A stretch of DNA of 64,000 nucleotides from NCBI GenBank assembly GCA_944325345.1, contig CALUZV010000009.1, positions 62,001 through 126,000 of the forward strand, given 5' to 3'. The notes under the pieces are model-generated. The model was not told where the DNA came from, ran no database searches, and saw only the letters and a program-made list of their open reading frames with translations. Below, piece after piece: positions 34,281-43,141 of the stretch (position 1 is the first letter of the stretch; each line of letters opens with the position of its first letter). The translations under genes and the position numbers were made by a program. Origin of the DNA: an uncultured Parabacteroides sp. Its GTDB lineage: Bacteria > Bacteroidota > Bacteroidia > Bacteroidales > Tannerellaceae.

Positions 34281-35774
34281 CTAATTCTGTTCTTTCAAGA
34301 TTACGTCGTGCGCGCCGCCCTCGACGATGCTGGTAGATGAAACGAGCGTGATTTTGGCATTTTCCTGCAGCTCCTTGATAGTAATTGTGCCGCAACTACA
34401 CATGGTAGCCTTGATTTTGCCTAATGTCGTAGCTAAATTGTCTTTCATCTTGCCGGCATAGGGGACATAGCTGTCCACGCCCTCTTCGAACTTGAGAGAT
34501 TCGCTTCCGCCCATGTCGTAACGCTGCCAGTTCTTTGCACGGTTAGAACCCTCGCCCCAATACTCTTTCACGAAGCTGTTTCCGATTTTGAGTTTTTTCG
34601 TAGGCGATTCATCGAAGCGGGCGAAATAACGACCCATCATTAAGAAATCCGCACCCATGGCTAACGCCAAAACCATGTGATAATCGTGAACCAGACCGCC
34701 GTCGCTACAAATTGGAATGTATTCTCCGGTCTTGCGGAAATGTTCATCACGAGCCTGAGCGACATCGATCAAAGCAGTCGCTTGTCCTCTTCCGATACCT
34801 TTTTGTTCGCGTGTGATACAGATAGAACCTCCACCGATACCAACTTTAACGAAATCTGCACCGGCTGCGACTAAATAATCGAAGCCTTCTTTATCCACCA
34901 CGTTGCCAGCGCCAACTAAAACTTTATCACCGTAAGTCTCCTTAATCCAGTGCAAAGTGTCAGATTGCCATTCGGAATAACCATCAGAAGAGTCGATACA
35001 AACGACATCAACACCGGCCTCTACCAGAGCAGGGACACGTTCCTTGAAATCGCGCGTATTAATACCTGCGCCGACTAATAAAGTCTTGTCTTTCCCTGAA
35101 AGCTCGTATGGATTCTGTCGATGACTATCGTAATCTTTGCGGAAAACGAAGTATTGTAAATTCTGATTGTTGTCGATAATAGGAAGCGTATTTAGTTTGT
35201 GCTCCCAGATAATTTGGTTGGCCTCGGAAAGTGTGATGCCTAATTCACCGACTATAAGCTTGGAGAACGGTGTCATAAACTCTTTCACCTTTGTATCTGG
35301 AGCATCTTTCTCTACTCGATAGTCTCGGCTTGTTACCATACCGAGTAATTTGCCGTTTGGAGTTCCATCTTCTGTGATACCAATGGTCGAGTGCCCTGTC
35401 TTCCGGACAAGTGCTACTACATCAGCCAATGTATTCTCCGGAGTCAGGTTGGAGTCGCTAATCACGAATCCTGCTTTGAACTTCTTTACTTTACGCACCA
35501 TCTCTGCCTGGCTTGCGATAGGTTGCGAGCCGAAGATGAAAGAAAGGCCTCCATTACGTGCCAACTCGATAGCCAGCTCCGGGCCAGAAACGGATTGCAT
35601 GATTGCTGAAACGAACGGAATGTTCAGCTCTATCCGTGCCTTCTCGCCGCTTTTGTGCTTAACCAGGGGAGTTTTGAGTGATACATTACCCGGTTGGCAG
35701 GCTTTTGTCGTCAAGCCGGGGATAAGCAAGTATTCACCAAAAGTTCTTGATACATCGTTTAAGTAAATTGCCAT
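34281..35774 (-). CDS. guaB: inosine-5'-monophosphate dehydrogenase
   Basis: A 497-residue IMPDH, the NAD-dependent enzyme making XMP from IMP on the way to GMP. The TIM barrel is split by a CBS pair (about residues 105-220: [22 protein letters not shown] and [18 protein letters not shown]). The catalytic Cys is in [20 protein letters not shown], and the IMP-binding [23 protein letters not shown] and flap [14 protein letters not shown] follow. A promoter box (35799-35806) and a terminator bracket it. Confidence 0.95.
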   Translation of the reverse strand: MAIYLNDVSRTFGEYLLIPGLTTKACQPGNVSLKTPLVKHKSGEKARIELNIPFVSAIMQSVSGPELAIELARNGGLSFIFGSQPIASQAEMVRKVKKFKAGFVISDSNLTPENTLADVVALVRKTGHSTIGITEDGTPNGKLLGMVTSRDYRVEKDAPDTKVKEFMTPFSKLIVGELGITLSEANQIIWEHKLNTLPIIDNNQNLQYFVFRKDYDSHRQNPYELSGKDKTLLVGAGINTRDFKERVPALVEAGVDVVCIDSSDGYSEWQSDTLHWIKETYGDKVLVGAGNVVDKEGFDYLVAAGADFVKVGIGGGSICITREQKGIGRGQATALIDVAQARDEHFRKTGEYIPICSDGGLVHDYHMVLALAMGADFLMMGRYFARFDESPTKKLKIGNSFVKEYWGEGSNRAKNWQRYDMGGSESLKFEEGVDSYVPYAGKMKDNLATTLGKIKATMCSCGTITIKELQENAKITLVSSTSIVEGGAHDVILKEQN

Positions 35775-35798
35775 AAGATTCTATTTAAATTTAATGTG

Positions 35799-35806
35799 CA
35801 AAGGTA
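35799..35806 (-). promoter_or_regulatory. -7 promoter box for guaB
   Basis: The minus strand reads TACCTTTG, 25 bases before the guaB ATG. Confidence 0.65.
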
Positions 35807-35823
35807 CAAAAAATCCGGTATTA

Positions 35824-37113
35824 TCAGTATTCTCTGTCGCAATAATAGTCAATCATCCGCAGAATCGCCCGCTGGCAGACCGGACAGAATGCTTTCAAAT
35901 CGTTCATCATGCAGCTCTGCTTCGGACGATAGATACCTTTTGCCACGTATCCGCCGCCTTCATAGACACCGAGTTTCTCCGCGTTCTCCGGTGTGGAGGG
36001 TGTGGGTACAGGCGTACCTTCCTCCAGCATATCCTCCCATTTACTTGAGAAGTCCTTTAGGGTGGTGATATTCGGTTCCCACGGCTCAAAGTTCATGTTA
36101 TAGAAGTCTGAATAAGCTACCTCCGAGCTATAGTACTCATCTCCTAAGCCGGCAAAACTATGTCCGAACTCATGGGTGAAGACTTCCGGTGTCTTCGGAT
36201 GTCCCGCCGTCCCGCAAGCATAGAAATTATACATTCCACCGCCTCCGTAGGTGTCGGCATTTATAAGGAGGAATATCGCGTCAGTAGGAACATTCCACAC
36301 GGCATCCCGTATAGGCTTCATATCCTGCGTCGTCAGGTAGCGATCTACTCCAAAGGTATAATAGCCTGTATTCAATGCCGTATTCTTGTAGATTCCCTTA
36401 CCGGAGTAGTCTGTCCCGGACTCTTCAGAATCCACCGCCACTGCCCATACATTGAAGTCATCCCTACGCTGGTCGTACGGTGCAGTCTTGAAAAGGGCTT
36501 CCATGAACCGCTTTGCGTCCTCGATAAACTTATCTTCCTCGGCTGCCGTATAGCCTTCAGCGACGAAGACTAAATCGACTTTCTCCTTCGGATCTCCGCT
36601 CTTTTGTATCTCTACTACCCGGTTATCCTTCAGCTTCCCCCGGTCTATGAAGATGCTTGTCGGGTCCACTTCAGTCTTCATCAGCGTATGAAACTTCATG
36701 TCGCTCCGGTCTCTGGCGGTTATCTCGACTATCACTTTCGACTTGGGGAATGGGATAGAAGCGCTATTGTTCCACGACTGTGCCTCGTGCTTAGCCTGCT
36801 CCGTCGTCCTCCATTCCTCGAACAAAGTGTTGAATCCGCGCGAGTATATCAGCTTGTTACTCGCTTTGTCATATACATTTATATAATAGCCTCCGTACTC
36901 GAAACGGTCAATCAAGTTCCGTCGTGGACCCGCCCATACCGGCTCCTCGCGTAGTTGCTGGATGGCTGCTGCCTGCGTCTTCGCGTCCCCGCTCAAGGCA
37001 AAGTCCACACGCAGGCTCTTCGTTGTAAAATACTGGTCGAATGTCTCTGTCTGTGCCGTAGCCCCTAAGGAGAGCAGAGCTGCAGCGGCTGTAAGAAGTA
37101 ATGTCTTTTTCAT
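35824..37113 (-). CDS. secreted M64-family (IgA peptidase-like) zinc metallopeptidase
   Basis: A 429-residue protein with signal peptide MKKTLLLTAAAALLSLGATAQ. The zinc motif HEFGHSFAGLGDEYY (about residues 310-325) and upstream VDLVFVAEGYTAAEEDKFIEDAKRFMEALFKTAPYD identify peptidase family M64, whose founder is an IgA-cleaving enzyme of Clostridium ramosum. It is probably periplasmic or surface-exposed; substrate unknown. The N-terminal ~120 residues match the M64 N-terminal beta domain found in Bacteroidetes versions. Monocistronic, promoter box at 37147-37154. Confidence 0.9.
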   Translation of the reverse strand: MKKTLLLTAAAALLSLGATAQTETFDQYFTTKSLRVDFALSGDAKTQAAAIQQLREEPVWAGPRRNLIDRFEYGGYYINVYDKASNKLIYSRGFNTLFEEWRTTEQAKHEAQSWNNSASIPFPKSKVIVEITARDRSDMKFHTLMKTEVDPTSIFIDRGKLKDNRVVEIQKSGDPKEKVDLVFVAEGYTAAEEDKFIEDAKRFMEALFKTAPYDQRRDDFNVWAVAVDSEESGTDYSGKGIYKNTALNTGYYTFGVDRYLTTQDMKPIRDAVWNVPTDAIFLLINADTYGGGGMYNFYACGTAGHPKTPEVFTHEFGHSFAGLGDEYYSSEVAYSDFYNMNFEPWEPNITTLKDFSSKWEDMLEEGTPVPTPSTPENAEKLGVYEGGGYVAKGIYRPKQSCMMNDLKAFCPVCQRAILRMIDYYCDREY

Positions 37114-37146
37114 GTATCAATTTGTTTAATTATACTTTTATGCTTG

Positions 37147-37154
37147 CAAAGATA
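37147..37154 (-). promoter_or_regulatory. -7 promoter box for the M64 peptidase gene
   Basis: The minus strand reads TATCTTTG, 34 bases before the ATG at 37113. Confidence 0.65.
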
Positions 37155-37187
37155 GGTTTTTCCGCATGATTATATCTACTAAAGTTG

Positions 37188-37195
37188 TATTTTCG
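37188..37195 (+). promoter_or_regulatory. possible -7 box for the OmpA-family gene
   Basis: TATTTTCG differs by one base from TAnnTTTG and lies 27 bases before the ATG at 37222, which supports that start over 37210. Confidence 0.4.
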
Positions 37196-37221
37196 CGCCA
37201 TATTTTTAAATGACTTCAAAT

Positions 37222-38061
37222 ATGAAACCTACTTTCTACATTGCCGCCGCCGCCTTGCTCCTCGCTATGCCGGCGTGTGTTTCCAAGAAGAAATACTTGC
37301 TCGCCGAAAGCGGGCGACTGGCTGCCCTCGAGCGTGAAGCCGACCTGAAGGAACGGCTCATCGCCTCCGAAGACGAGAATGCATCCCTCTCTTCCCGCCT
37401 CTCTGCCTTGTTGCGCGATACCGCCGACCTGGGTCGTCAGATACGGAATTACCAGACGATGCTCTCTACCAACCTCACGGAACAGGATAAACTTAACGCC
37501 CTCCTCCAAGAGAAGATGCAGGAGCTCGACGAGCGTGCACAGACCATCTCCCAGCTACAGGACATGATCAACGAACAGCGTGAACAAGTCCAGTCCATCC
37601 TCGCCAGCGTCCGCGATGCCTTGCTTGGATTCAGCAGCGACGAGCTGTCTATCCGCGAGGAAAACGGGAAGATTTATGTTGCTCTCTCCGACAAACTCCT
37701 CTTCCGCTCCGGCAGTGCCCAGGTGGATAAGCGTGGGAAGGAGGCGCTTGCCAAGCTCGCAGAGGTCTTGAACAAGCAGTCGGCCGTGGACGTTTCCATA
37801 GAGGGGCATACGGATACAAAGCCGATACACACCGCCCGCTTCGAGGATAACTGGGACCTGAGCGTAATCCGCGCCACCTCTGTAGTCCGTATCTTGACCA
37901 AGGAATACGGCGTGAACCCGCTTCAAATAGTGCCTTCAGGACGTGGCGAGTTCCTGCCTGTCGCCGACAATGACACCGAGGAGGGACGCAGTAAGAACCG
38001 TCGGACGGAGATTATCATCGCACCTAAGCTCGACAAACTGTATCATATAATTGACAATTGA
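37222..38061 (+). CDS. OmpA/MotB-domain lipoprotein with coiled coil
   Basis: A 279-residue lipoprotein (signal MKPTFYIAAAALLLAMPAC). A long coiled coil (about residues 30-130, ESGRLAALEREADLKERL to LQDMINEQREQVQSI) precedes a C-terminal OmpA domain with the peptidoglycan-binding pattern GHTDTKPI, NWDLSVIRATSVVRIL and GRSKNRRTEI. It would sit in the outer membrane and bind peptidoglycan, perhaps spanning the periplasm by its coiled coil. An alternative ATG four codons upstream (37210) is possible. Confidence 0.9.
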   Translation: MKPTFYIAAAALLLAMPACVSKKKYLLAESGRLAALEREADLKERLIASEDENASLSSRLSALLRDTADLGRQIRNYQTMLSTNLTEQDKLNALLQEKMQELDERAQTISQLQDMINEQREQVQSILASVRDALLGFSSDELSIREENGKIYVALSDKLLFRSGSAQVDKRGKEALAKLAEVLNKQSAVDVSIEGHTDTKPIHTARFEDNWDLSVIRATSVVRILTKEYGVNPLQIVPSGRGEFLPVADNDTEEGRSKNRRTEIIIAPKLDKLYHIIDN

Positions 38062-38150
38062 GAATGGACAATTGACAATTAAGAATGAATGCATTATCTG
38101 CTTGTATCTAATCTAATTGTCAATTGTCAATTATCCATTGTCAATTTATA
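38045..38150. repeat. long inverted repeat of ATTGACAATT units
   Basis: Several AATTGACAATT-type units at 38050-38092 are mirrored by AATTGTCAATT units at 38114-38147, giving a potential hairpin of about 30 bp with a loop of about 25 bases. It overlaps the end of the OmpA-family gene and adjoins the TACATTATAATGTA array. It may terminate transcription from both sides. Confidence 0.65.
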
Positions 38151-38275
38151 CTATAATGTACCATCCAACTACATTATAATGTAGCATGTCGTTACATTAT
38201 AATGTAGCATGTCGTTACATTATAATGTAGTGAGGTGTTACATTATAATGTAGTTACTTGCTACATTATAATGTA
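38147..38275. repeat. palindromic array TACATTATAATGTA, exactly 23-bp period
   Basis: A perfect 14-bp palindrome TACATTATAATGTA starts at 38170, 38193, 38216, 38239 and 38262, exactly 23 bp apart, with a partial copy ending at 38160. The palindromes are invariant while the 9-bp linkers vary. Short inverted flanks CATCCA (38162) and TGGATG (38278) enclose the perfect copies. It lies between convergent genes. Confidence 0.92.
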
Positions 38276-38288
38276 CCTGGATGCTCCT

Positions 38289-39539
38289 CTATACTGTACG
38301 CCGGCGCTTCATGCAACGTATTGAGAAATAGAGTATGTAGGCAAAACAAAGGAGGGGTATAATGAAGCCTGCGGCCATATCCTCTTCGCCAATCCACCCC
38401 ATTAGCATCGGGCTGAATGCTCCACCGGCTACACTCATCACCAAGAACGACGATGCGCGCTTCGTATGTACCCCCATCCCCTCAAGTCCAAGGGCGAAAA
38501 TCGTCGGGAACATTATCGACATGAAGAAGAAACAGAGGTAGAGGGCATACAGCGAAATAGACCCAAGGCTTGCCATCACGAGGAGCATACAGGCGACAGA
38601 TATGCCCGAATACGTCGCCAGGAGCCGGGCAGGACGCACGCGCCGCATAGTGAAGCTCCCCGTCAGACGTCCTATCATGAACAAAGCCATACCCCCAAAA
38701 GCCAAGATACGCGAGGCCTGGACGTTGCTTATCTCCGGCTGCAACTCCGTAACATAGTTGATGAAGAAACTGAATATGCCCGTCTGCGCGGCACAGTAGC
38801 AGCACTGCGCGACGACGGCGCGTACGAATTGGCGGTTGCGCCAGATGGAGAGTGTCGGGGTCATCTCCCGGACGGAGGAGGCTTCATCCGGGAATGTATC
38901 TTCCATCTCCTCTTCTTTTATTTCGGGCAAACGTATGAACGTAAAGACGATGGCGACTAAGAGCACCACGATGCCGACGAGGATATAGGGACGCACCAGG
39001 GCGAACGTATCTCCCTCTTCGCTCCCGAATATCAACGCGCCACCGACGAGGGGACCGAGTATCCAACCCAGTCCGTTGAACGACTGCGATAGGTTCAAAC
39101 GCTCGGCTGCCGACTCGGGAGGACCCAGCACGGTCGAGTACGGATTGGCGGCAGTCTCTAAGATACATAGTCCGCAGGCTATGACAAAGAGGGCGATGAG
39201 GTAGGGCACGGCACTCGCTTCATACGCCGCAGGAATAAACGAGAAAGCACCCAAGGCAAACAAACCGAGGCCGAACAATATCCCCCGCTTATAGCCGAAG
39301 CGCTTCATCAACGCCCCGGCGGGGAGGGCTACAAGGAAGTAAGCGATGTAGGTGACAAACTGTACCAGCCCGCTCTCCGCCTTCGACATGGTGAATGCCC
39401 CCTGGAAATGCTTGTTCAACACGTCGAGCATCCCGTGGGCAAACCCCCAGAGGAGGAACAAAAGAGTAACCAGAGCGAAGGGCAAGAGATAAGACACCCC
39501 ATCACGAGAGCGGACCAACGAAGGACGTTCACACTTCAT
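38289..39539 (-). CDS. fucP: FucP-like sugar:proton symporter (MFS)
   Basis: A 416-residue major-facilitator protein with about 12 helices. The FucP subfamily pattern is clear: FALVTLLFLLWGFAHGMLDVLNKHFQGAF in helix 1 and LETAANPYSTVLGPPESAAERLNLSQSFNGLGWILGPL around helix 4-5. These carriers bring in L-fucose, or in relatives other hexoses, with protons. It overlaps the mutarotase gene by 11 bases, so they are co-translated; the partner supports a deoxysugar substrate. No fucose isomerase, kinase or aldolase is in the window. Confidence 0.85.
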   Translation of the reverse strand: MKCERPSLVRSRDGVSYLLPFALVTLLFLLWGFAHGMLDVLNKHFQGAFTMSKAESGLVQFVTYIAYFLVALPAGALMKRFGYKRGILFGLGLFALGAFSFIPAAYEASAVPYLIALFVIACGLCILETAANPYSTVLGPPESAAERLNLSQSFNGLGWILGPLVGGALIFGSEEGDTFALVRPYILVGIVVLLVAIVFTFIRLPEIKEEEMEDTFPDEASSVREMTPTLSIWRNRQFVRAVVAQCCYCAAQTGIFSFFINYVTELQPEISNVQASRILAFGGMALFMIGRLTGSFTMRRVRPARLLATYSGISVACMLLVMASLGSISLYALYLCFFFMSIMFPTIFALGLEGMGVHTKRASSFLVMSVAGGAFSPMLMGWIGEEDMAAGFIIPLLCFAYILYFSIRCMKRRRTV

Positions 39540-39888
39540 GGCCGTCGGCTTTAGGGAGTTTGAAGATGCAATCCATCAGCTGCCACTTCTCGTTAGAGGG
39601 CGCGCCGGGCTCCGCTCCCTGGAACCGACCGACGAAGTCCTCCCACTCCGCTTGGCGGTCGAGCGTAGCGAGGCGGGCGAAAGCACTGTCCCAATCGAAG
39701 TTGTCGGGCGTCTCGACAATCATAAAAAGGAGGGTACCGAGACGATAAATCTCCATGTTAAGAATACCCACCTCGCGGATGCCGGCGGGAATTTCAGGCC
39801 AGATATGCTCTGGCGAGTGCCAATAGCAGTATTGCTCTATAAGCTTTGCATCGTCCTTGAGCGTTAGGGTTTGACAGAAACGTTTCAT
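39529..39888 (-). CDS. L-rhamnose/L-fucose mutarotase-like protein
   Basis: A 119-residue small alpha/beta-barrel protein of the RhaM (DUF718) family. It starts MKRFCQTLTLKDDAKLIEQYCYWH with the conserved His/Tyr region, and has WPEIPAGIREVGILNMEIYRLG and LFMIVETPDNFDWDSAFARL. The enzymes interconvert alpha and beta anomers of 6-deoxyhexoses. It lies first in the two-gene unit with fucP; which deoxysugar is used cannot be read. Confidence 0.88.
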   Translation of the reverse strand: MKRFCQTLTLKDDAKLIEQYCYWHSPEHIWPEIPAGIREVGILNMEIYRLGTLLFMIVETPDNFDWDSAFARLATLDRQAEWEDFVGRFQGAEPGAPSNEKWQLMDCIFKLPKADGHEV

Positions 39889-39906
39889 GTGTGTATTAAT
39901 TAGATA

Positions 39907-40236
39907 CTATAGATATTGTGCACTGACGTGATTATTGCTGATGTGGCGGATAAGGTAAACGGCTTCATCATCTACTTTATACTTTGTGAAGAAGACATAC
40001 CACTGTGTAGCCTTGTTCTTCCGAAAAGCTACATAGCGCATACCCTTACCATACCTATCAAAATGAGTGGGGGCAGGCTTGCTCGGTCGTAGAGGTAGCG
40101 TCTCCCTGATGTCGTCCAACAGGGATTCTACATAGTCGTAAGCATACTCCTCGAAGCTGAAGTACTGCTTCTCGTATAAGATAGTAACCAGCTCATTGAA
40201 ATAGTCAATGACCTCGGGAAGGAAGACTATTCGCAT
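39907..40236 (-). CDS. RelE/ParE-family toxin
   Basis: A 109-residue protein with a RelE/ParE fold pattern (IVFLPEVIDYFNELVTILYEKQYF; GMRYVAFRKNKATQWYVFFTKY; YLIRHISNNH). It is encoded downstream of, and overlapping by 10 bases, a small antitoxin-like gene. Toxins of this type cut mRNA on the ribosome or inhibit gyrase; which applies is unknown. The end HISNNHVSAQYL is typical of Bacteroidetes members. Confidence 0.82.
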   Translation of the reverse strand: MRIVFLPEVIDYFNELVTILYEKQYFSFEEYAYDYVESLLDDIRETLPLRPSKPAPTHFDRYGKGMRYVAFRKNKATQWYVFFTKYKVDDEAVYLIRHISNNHVSAQYL

Positions 40237-40460
40237 GACTTCTTAGGGTTGTATAAACTCTTTACATGCTGGAGGGCCTGCCTCTTGAACTCGTCGAAGG
40301 AGACAGCTCTGTTCAGGTCTGCATCCGGGGCAAGGTAGTTGTCTTTGGTCAAAACAAAGGTCTCATTCTGTCCCCGCTGTATGAGTATCGTCTCGGTGGT
40401 TGCCAAGTCGAAATACAAGTCCATATTATTTCGTAACTCAGATGTGTCTATTATTCTCAT
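40227..40460 (-). CDS. antitoxin of the RelE/ParE-type pair
   Basis: A 77-residue protein (MRIIDTSELRNNMDLYFDLATTETILIQRGQNETFVLTKDNYL) with the Phd/YefM-like N-terminal DNA-binding pattern and a C-terminus that would wrap the toxin. The ATG at 40460 is chosen because a perfect -7 box lies at 40483-40490 and in-frame codons further upstream run into the DUF4153 gene. Such antitoxins usually repress their own promoter. Confidence 0.8.
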   Translation of the reverse strand: MRIIDTSELRNNMDLYFDLATTETILIQRGQNETFVLTKDNYLAPDADLNRAVSFDEFKRQALQHVKSLYNPKKSCE

Positions 40461-40482
40461 GATGTTTATTGTTTGTAACGGA

Positions 40483-40490
40483 CAAAGATA
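40483..40490 (-). promoter_or_regulatory. -7 promoter box for the toxin-antitoxin operon
   Basis: The minus strand reads TATCTTTG, 22 bases before the antitoxin ATG. Confidence 0.65.
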
Positions 40491-40515
40491 CGTATTATAA
40501 TGATTCGTTCGGTTA

Positions 40516-41946
40516 TTATTCACCTTCCAGATATATCCCCGGCTTCGTATAGGTAATCCGGTATCTGCCATCCTCCCGGATTAGGTTCATATAGTCCAAG
40601 AAGATAGCCGAGGAATCCATTTCTATAAGAAGCATCTGGTTGAAGTCCCGTATCCGGATCGTGTCTCCGGGCGAGAGACCCACCTTCTGCATCTGCGACA
40701 GCAAGAGGTTCGGCAGGCTGTTGCCATATAGTAGGGTAGAGTCGCGATAGACGTGGAGGCTATCATGCTCCACCGTATATTCTCTGATGAAAGTCATTCT
40801 GTTATAACGGCTGAGGTCGATAGGTCTTGCTGTAGGATGGATGGAGAGGTAGTCTTTCGTCTCCTCCTTCCCGGTCTGTTCCCTTCCTGCCTGCGACCAC
40901 AGCTCTATCTCCTCTACGTTGATGCCGGGCATATAAGAGAATATACCGAATGACAAGAGGGCGAAGAGCACCACCGTCCGATAGCGTCCATAGCGCCGGA
41001 AGAGGAAGAGTACGGCCATGAACGTGAGCGTGCAGAGTGCTACTACGAGATAGACCCGCATCACCGTCCACCCGTATTCCCCGATGCGATACATCGTACC
41101 CCACCAGGCTAATGCTAACGTAGGCAACGCTATCCAAGACGCCCGGCAGTAATACCACCGGTAGTATGTCTTAGCCAGAAACCCTTGGAGCGACCGCAGG
41201 ATGAAGAGGAGGGAGACAAACCCCATCACCATCGCCGCCACCCCGCCCTTCGGCAGCGAGGCGCTCACTGCAATCTTTGCCATGTAGAGGTATAATATAA
41301 AGGTATAGGCGAGTAGGGCGGGCGAAAGGATGTAGTTCAGCAGATAGTGTGCCACCTTCCCATCCCCACGGAGCATCTCCTTCTGTCTATCGAAGACGAG
41401 GAACAGGAGCGGCATCGCCAGTCCGTACCCCGTAGCTGCGGATACCTCTATAAAGCGTGCATAAACCGACGACTGTAGCTCGAAGATATAATAAACCGAG
41501 GACGTAATCAGCAGCAACGCGATACACACCACCGTCCCCAGCGCGAAGCTAACCGCCATCGCCTCTACATAGTGCACAGCCGTCCGAGTAAACGCGCGGT
41601 TCTCTTTCTCCCCTATGCACCAGAGGTATAGAAGCTGGACGAGCAGCAATGTTATCCCTATCCTGCCGGGGCAGTCGTCATGTATGAAGCAGACCGCTAC
41701 AGCCAGGAGAGGTGAGAGGTAATAGCCGACTTTCGCCCTCGTCCGCTCCTTCATCTTATGCAACAGATAGGTCAGGACGAACAGTCCCACGCCGTATCGC
41801 AGGACGTTAAACAGGTCCCACGCCCTGCCTTGCGGCACCCATTCCGCGCAGCAGCCTATGAGGAAGAAGGCCGCTGCCAGCAGCATCTCCATCGGATGAC
41901 CTACGATGGCCGTCCCTATTTCTCGGTATATCTTTCGGTAGTCCAT
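40516..41946 (-). CDS. DUF4153 integral membrane protein
   Basis: A 476-residue protein with about ten N-terminal membrane helices (residues 15-360; for example MLLAAAFFLIGCCAEW, GITLLLVQLLYLWCIG, YLVVALCTLTFMAVLFLF), then a soluble C-terminal ~110 residues (IHPTARPIDLSRYNRMTFIREY). This is the DUF4153 family, of unknown function, common in Bacteroidales. It follows the SGNH hydrolase gene by 9 bases and is likely in its operon. Confidence 0.82.
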   Translation of the reverse strand: MDYRKIYREIGTAIVGHPMEMLLAAAFFLIGCCAEWVPQGRAWDLFNVLRYGVGLFVLTYLLHKMKERTRAKVGYYLSPLLAVAVCFIHDDCPGRIGITLLLVQLLYLWCIGEKENRAFTRTAVHYVEAMAVSFALGTVVCIALLLITSSVYYIFELQSSVYARFIEVSAATGYGLAMPLLFLVFDRQKEMLRGDGKVAHYLLNYILSPALLAYTFILYLYMAKIAVSASLPKGGVAAMVMGFVSLLFILRSLQGFLAKTYYRWYYCRASWIALPTLALAWWGTMYRIGEYGWTVMRVYLVVALCTLTFMAVLFLFRRYGRYRTVVLFALLSFGIFSYMPGINVEEIELWSQAGREQTGKEETKDYLSIHPTARPIDLSRYNRMTFIREYTVEHDSLHVYRDSTLLYGNSLPNLLLSQMQKVGLSPGDTIRIRDFNQMLLIEMDSSAIFLDYMNLIREDGRYRITYTKPGIYLEGE

Positions 41947-41955
41947 GCTTCTTCT

Positions 41956-42732
41956 TTAATGTATAAGTACCTTGTAGAGGGCTTTTCCCCAGAATTGTCC
42001 CAGGGTCTCGGCCCCGTCGCGGTTGGGGTGCAGGTAGAAGGTACCGCTGTTCCCTGCCTCGGCCTGGAAAGCCTCTTGGTAGTGTTTGCGGAAGTAGTCG
42101 AAGCCTTCTGTATCCCCAAGGAATACGCGGCCCGGGCGTGTCTTCTCATATTCTTCTATCATCGCTTGTAGTACAGGGTAATAACTCTCCAACCGCTCCA
42201 GTCCCGCCTTCAGATAGACGGAGCCGTTGTGTGTCGTCGGACTATACCACAGCGGGCGGTGAACCACGACGATGCTCCCCGTGTATCTATCAAGCAGCGA
42301 GTCGATAATCGTCTGCATATTCCGCCGATACTGTTCGGGAGATACGGGCGACCCGTTCGGCCCCTTCTCCGCGCTGTCGTTTGTGCCCAGCATGATGGAG
42401 AAGACGAGCGTCGCCCAGTCCTCGTCGGCAAATTGGTCGGCCGCAGCCACCACCTTCGGATAGAGTAAGTCCTTCTCCGGCAGGAAGTCCACCGTCGTAC
42501 TCCCGCTCACCCCTTGGTTCGAGTAGCGCACCGTCCCGATGAACGGTTGCTTGCCCAGATAGATGGCCGTCCGTACCGGCGGAGCCTCGCGCACCGGGTT
42601 CTCAAGTCCCGCGCCGTAGGTAATGCTATTGCCGATAAACACCAGATTCACTTGCTTGTTTTCCTGTGCATTAGCCCGCCACAGACCGAGGCAGGCAAGC
42701 AGCATCATGCCCGTTAGAAGAATCGTTTTCAT
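41956..42732 (-). CDS. secreted SGNH/GDSL-type hydrolase
   Basis: A 258-residue protein with signal peptide MKTILLTGMMLLACLGLWRANA. Block I is NLVFIGNSITYGAGL (catalytic Ser), an Asn-containing GTNDSAEKG block follows, and the C-terminal HPNRDGAETLGQFW supplies the Asp-x-x-His-like end block. SGNH enzymes are esterases or acetylxylan/glycan deacetylases; here the Asp-His spacing differs somewhat from the classic form, so the substrate is open. It is first of a two-gene unit with the DUF4153 gene. Confidence 0.85.
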   Translation of the reverse strand: MKTILLTGMMLLACLGLWRANAQENKQVNLVFIGNSITYGAGLENPVREAPPVRTAIYLGKQPFIGTVRYSNQGVSGSTTVDFLPEKDLLYPKVVAAADQFADEDWATLVFSIMLGTNDSAEKGPNGSPVSPEQYRRNMQTIIDSLLDRYTGSIVVVHRPLWYSPTTHNGSVYLKAGLERLESYYPVLQAMIEEYEKTRPGRVFLGDTEGFDYFRKHYQEAFQAEAGNSGTFYLHPNRDGAETLGQFWGKALYKVLIH

Positions 42733-43141
42733 ACGCCTTTCATTTTATTTGCAAAGGAACGAAATATTTGCTGAAAACGATCAGCGGAAGGGAAAAAACT
42801 GCGTCCTCACCACCCCCTGCTTCCCTCAGCCACTCGCTAATCTTTGTCCTCGCCACTAACTGCTTCTATGCCAAGTCATCCTATCATGCGGAGCTTAATA
42901 TTCTTATAAGAATAAATTTAATATTCTTGTAAGAATAAAATATATATCCTTATAAGAATATAGATAATATCTTAGTAAGAATATGAATTATATCCTTATA
43001 AGAATATGAAGCCTCGCCCGATAGGATGGTGAAGGGGAGGATGGGAGGGTGGAGGAGGGATGCAAGGAGGGATGAGGAAGGCTGTATAGCGGCTGTGGAG
43101 GCGCGAAAAGTGTCCAATTTTTTGACACTACTGTCCAATTA
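42733..43141. other. repeat-rich intergenic region
   Basis: About 400 bases without a gene. From left: a possible minus-strand -7 box TTCCTTTG (42752-42759) for the SGNH gene, a 23-bp palindromic array (42877-43028), a purine-rich stretch of GGAGG runs (43029-43075) and two tandem 21-bp palindromes (43109-43150) running into the damaged permease gene. Confidence 0.6.
42877..43028. repeat. palindromic array TTCTTATAAGAA, exactly 23-bp period
   Basis: TTCTTATAAGAA or single-base variants start at 42901, 42924, 42947, 42970 and 42993, each 23 bp apart. The array is enclosed by inverted flanks, CATCCTATC (42877-42885) and GATAGGATG (43020-43028), so the whole block is one large imperfect inverted repeat. 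Confidence 0.9.
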
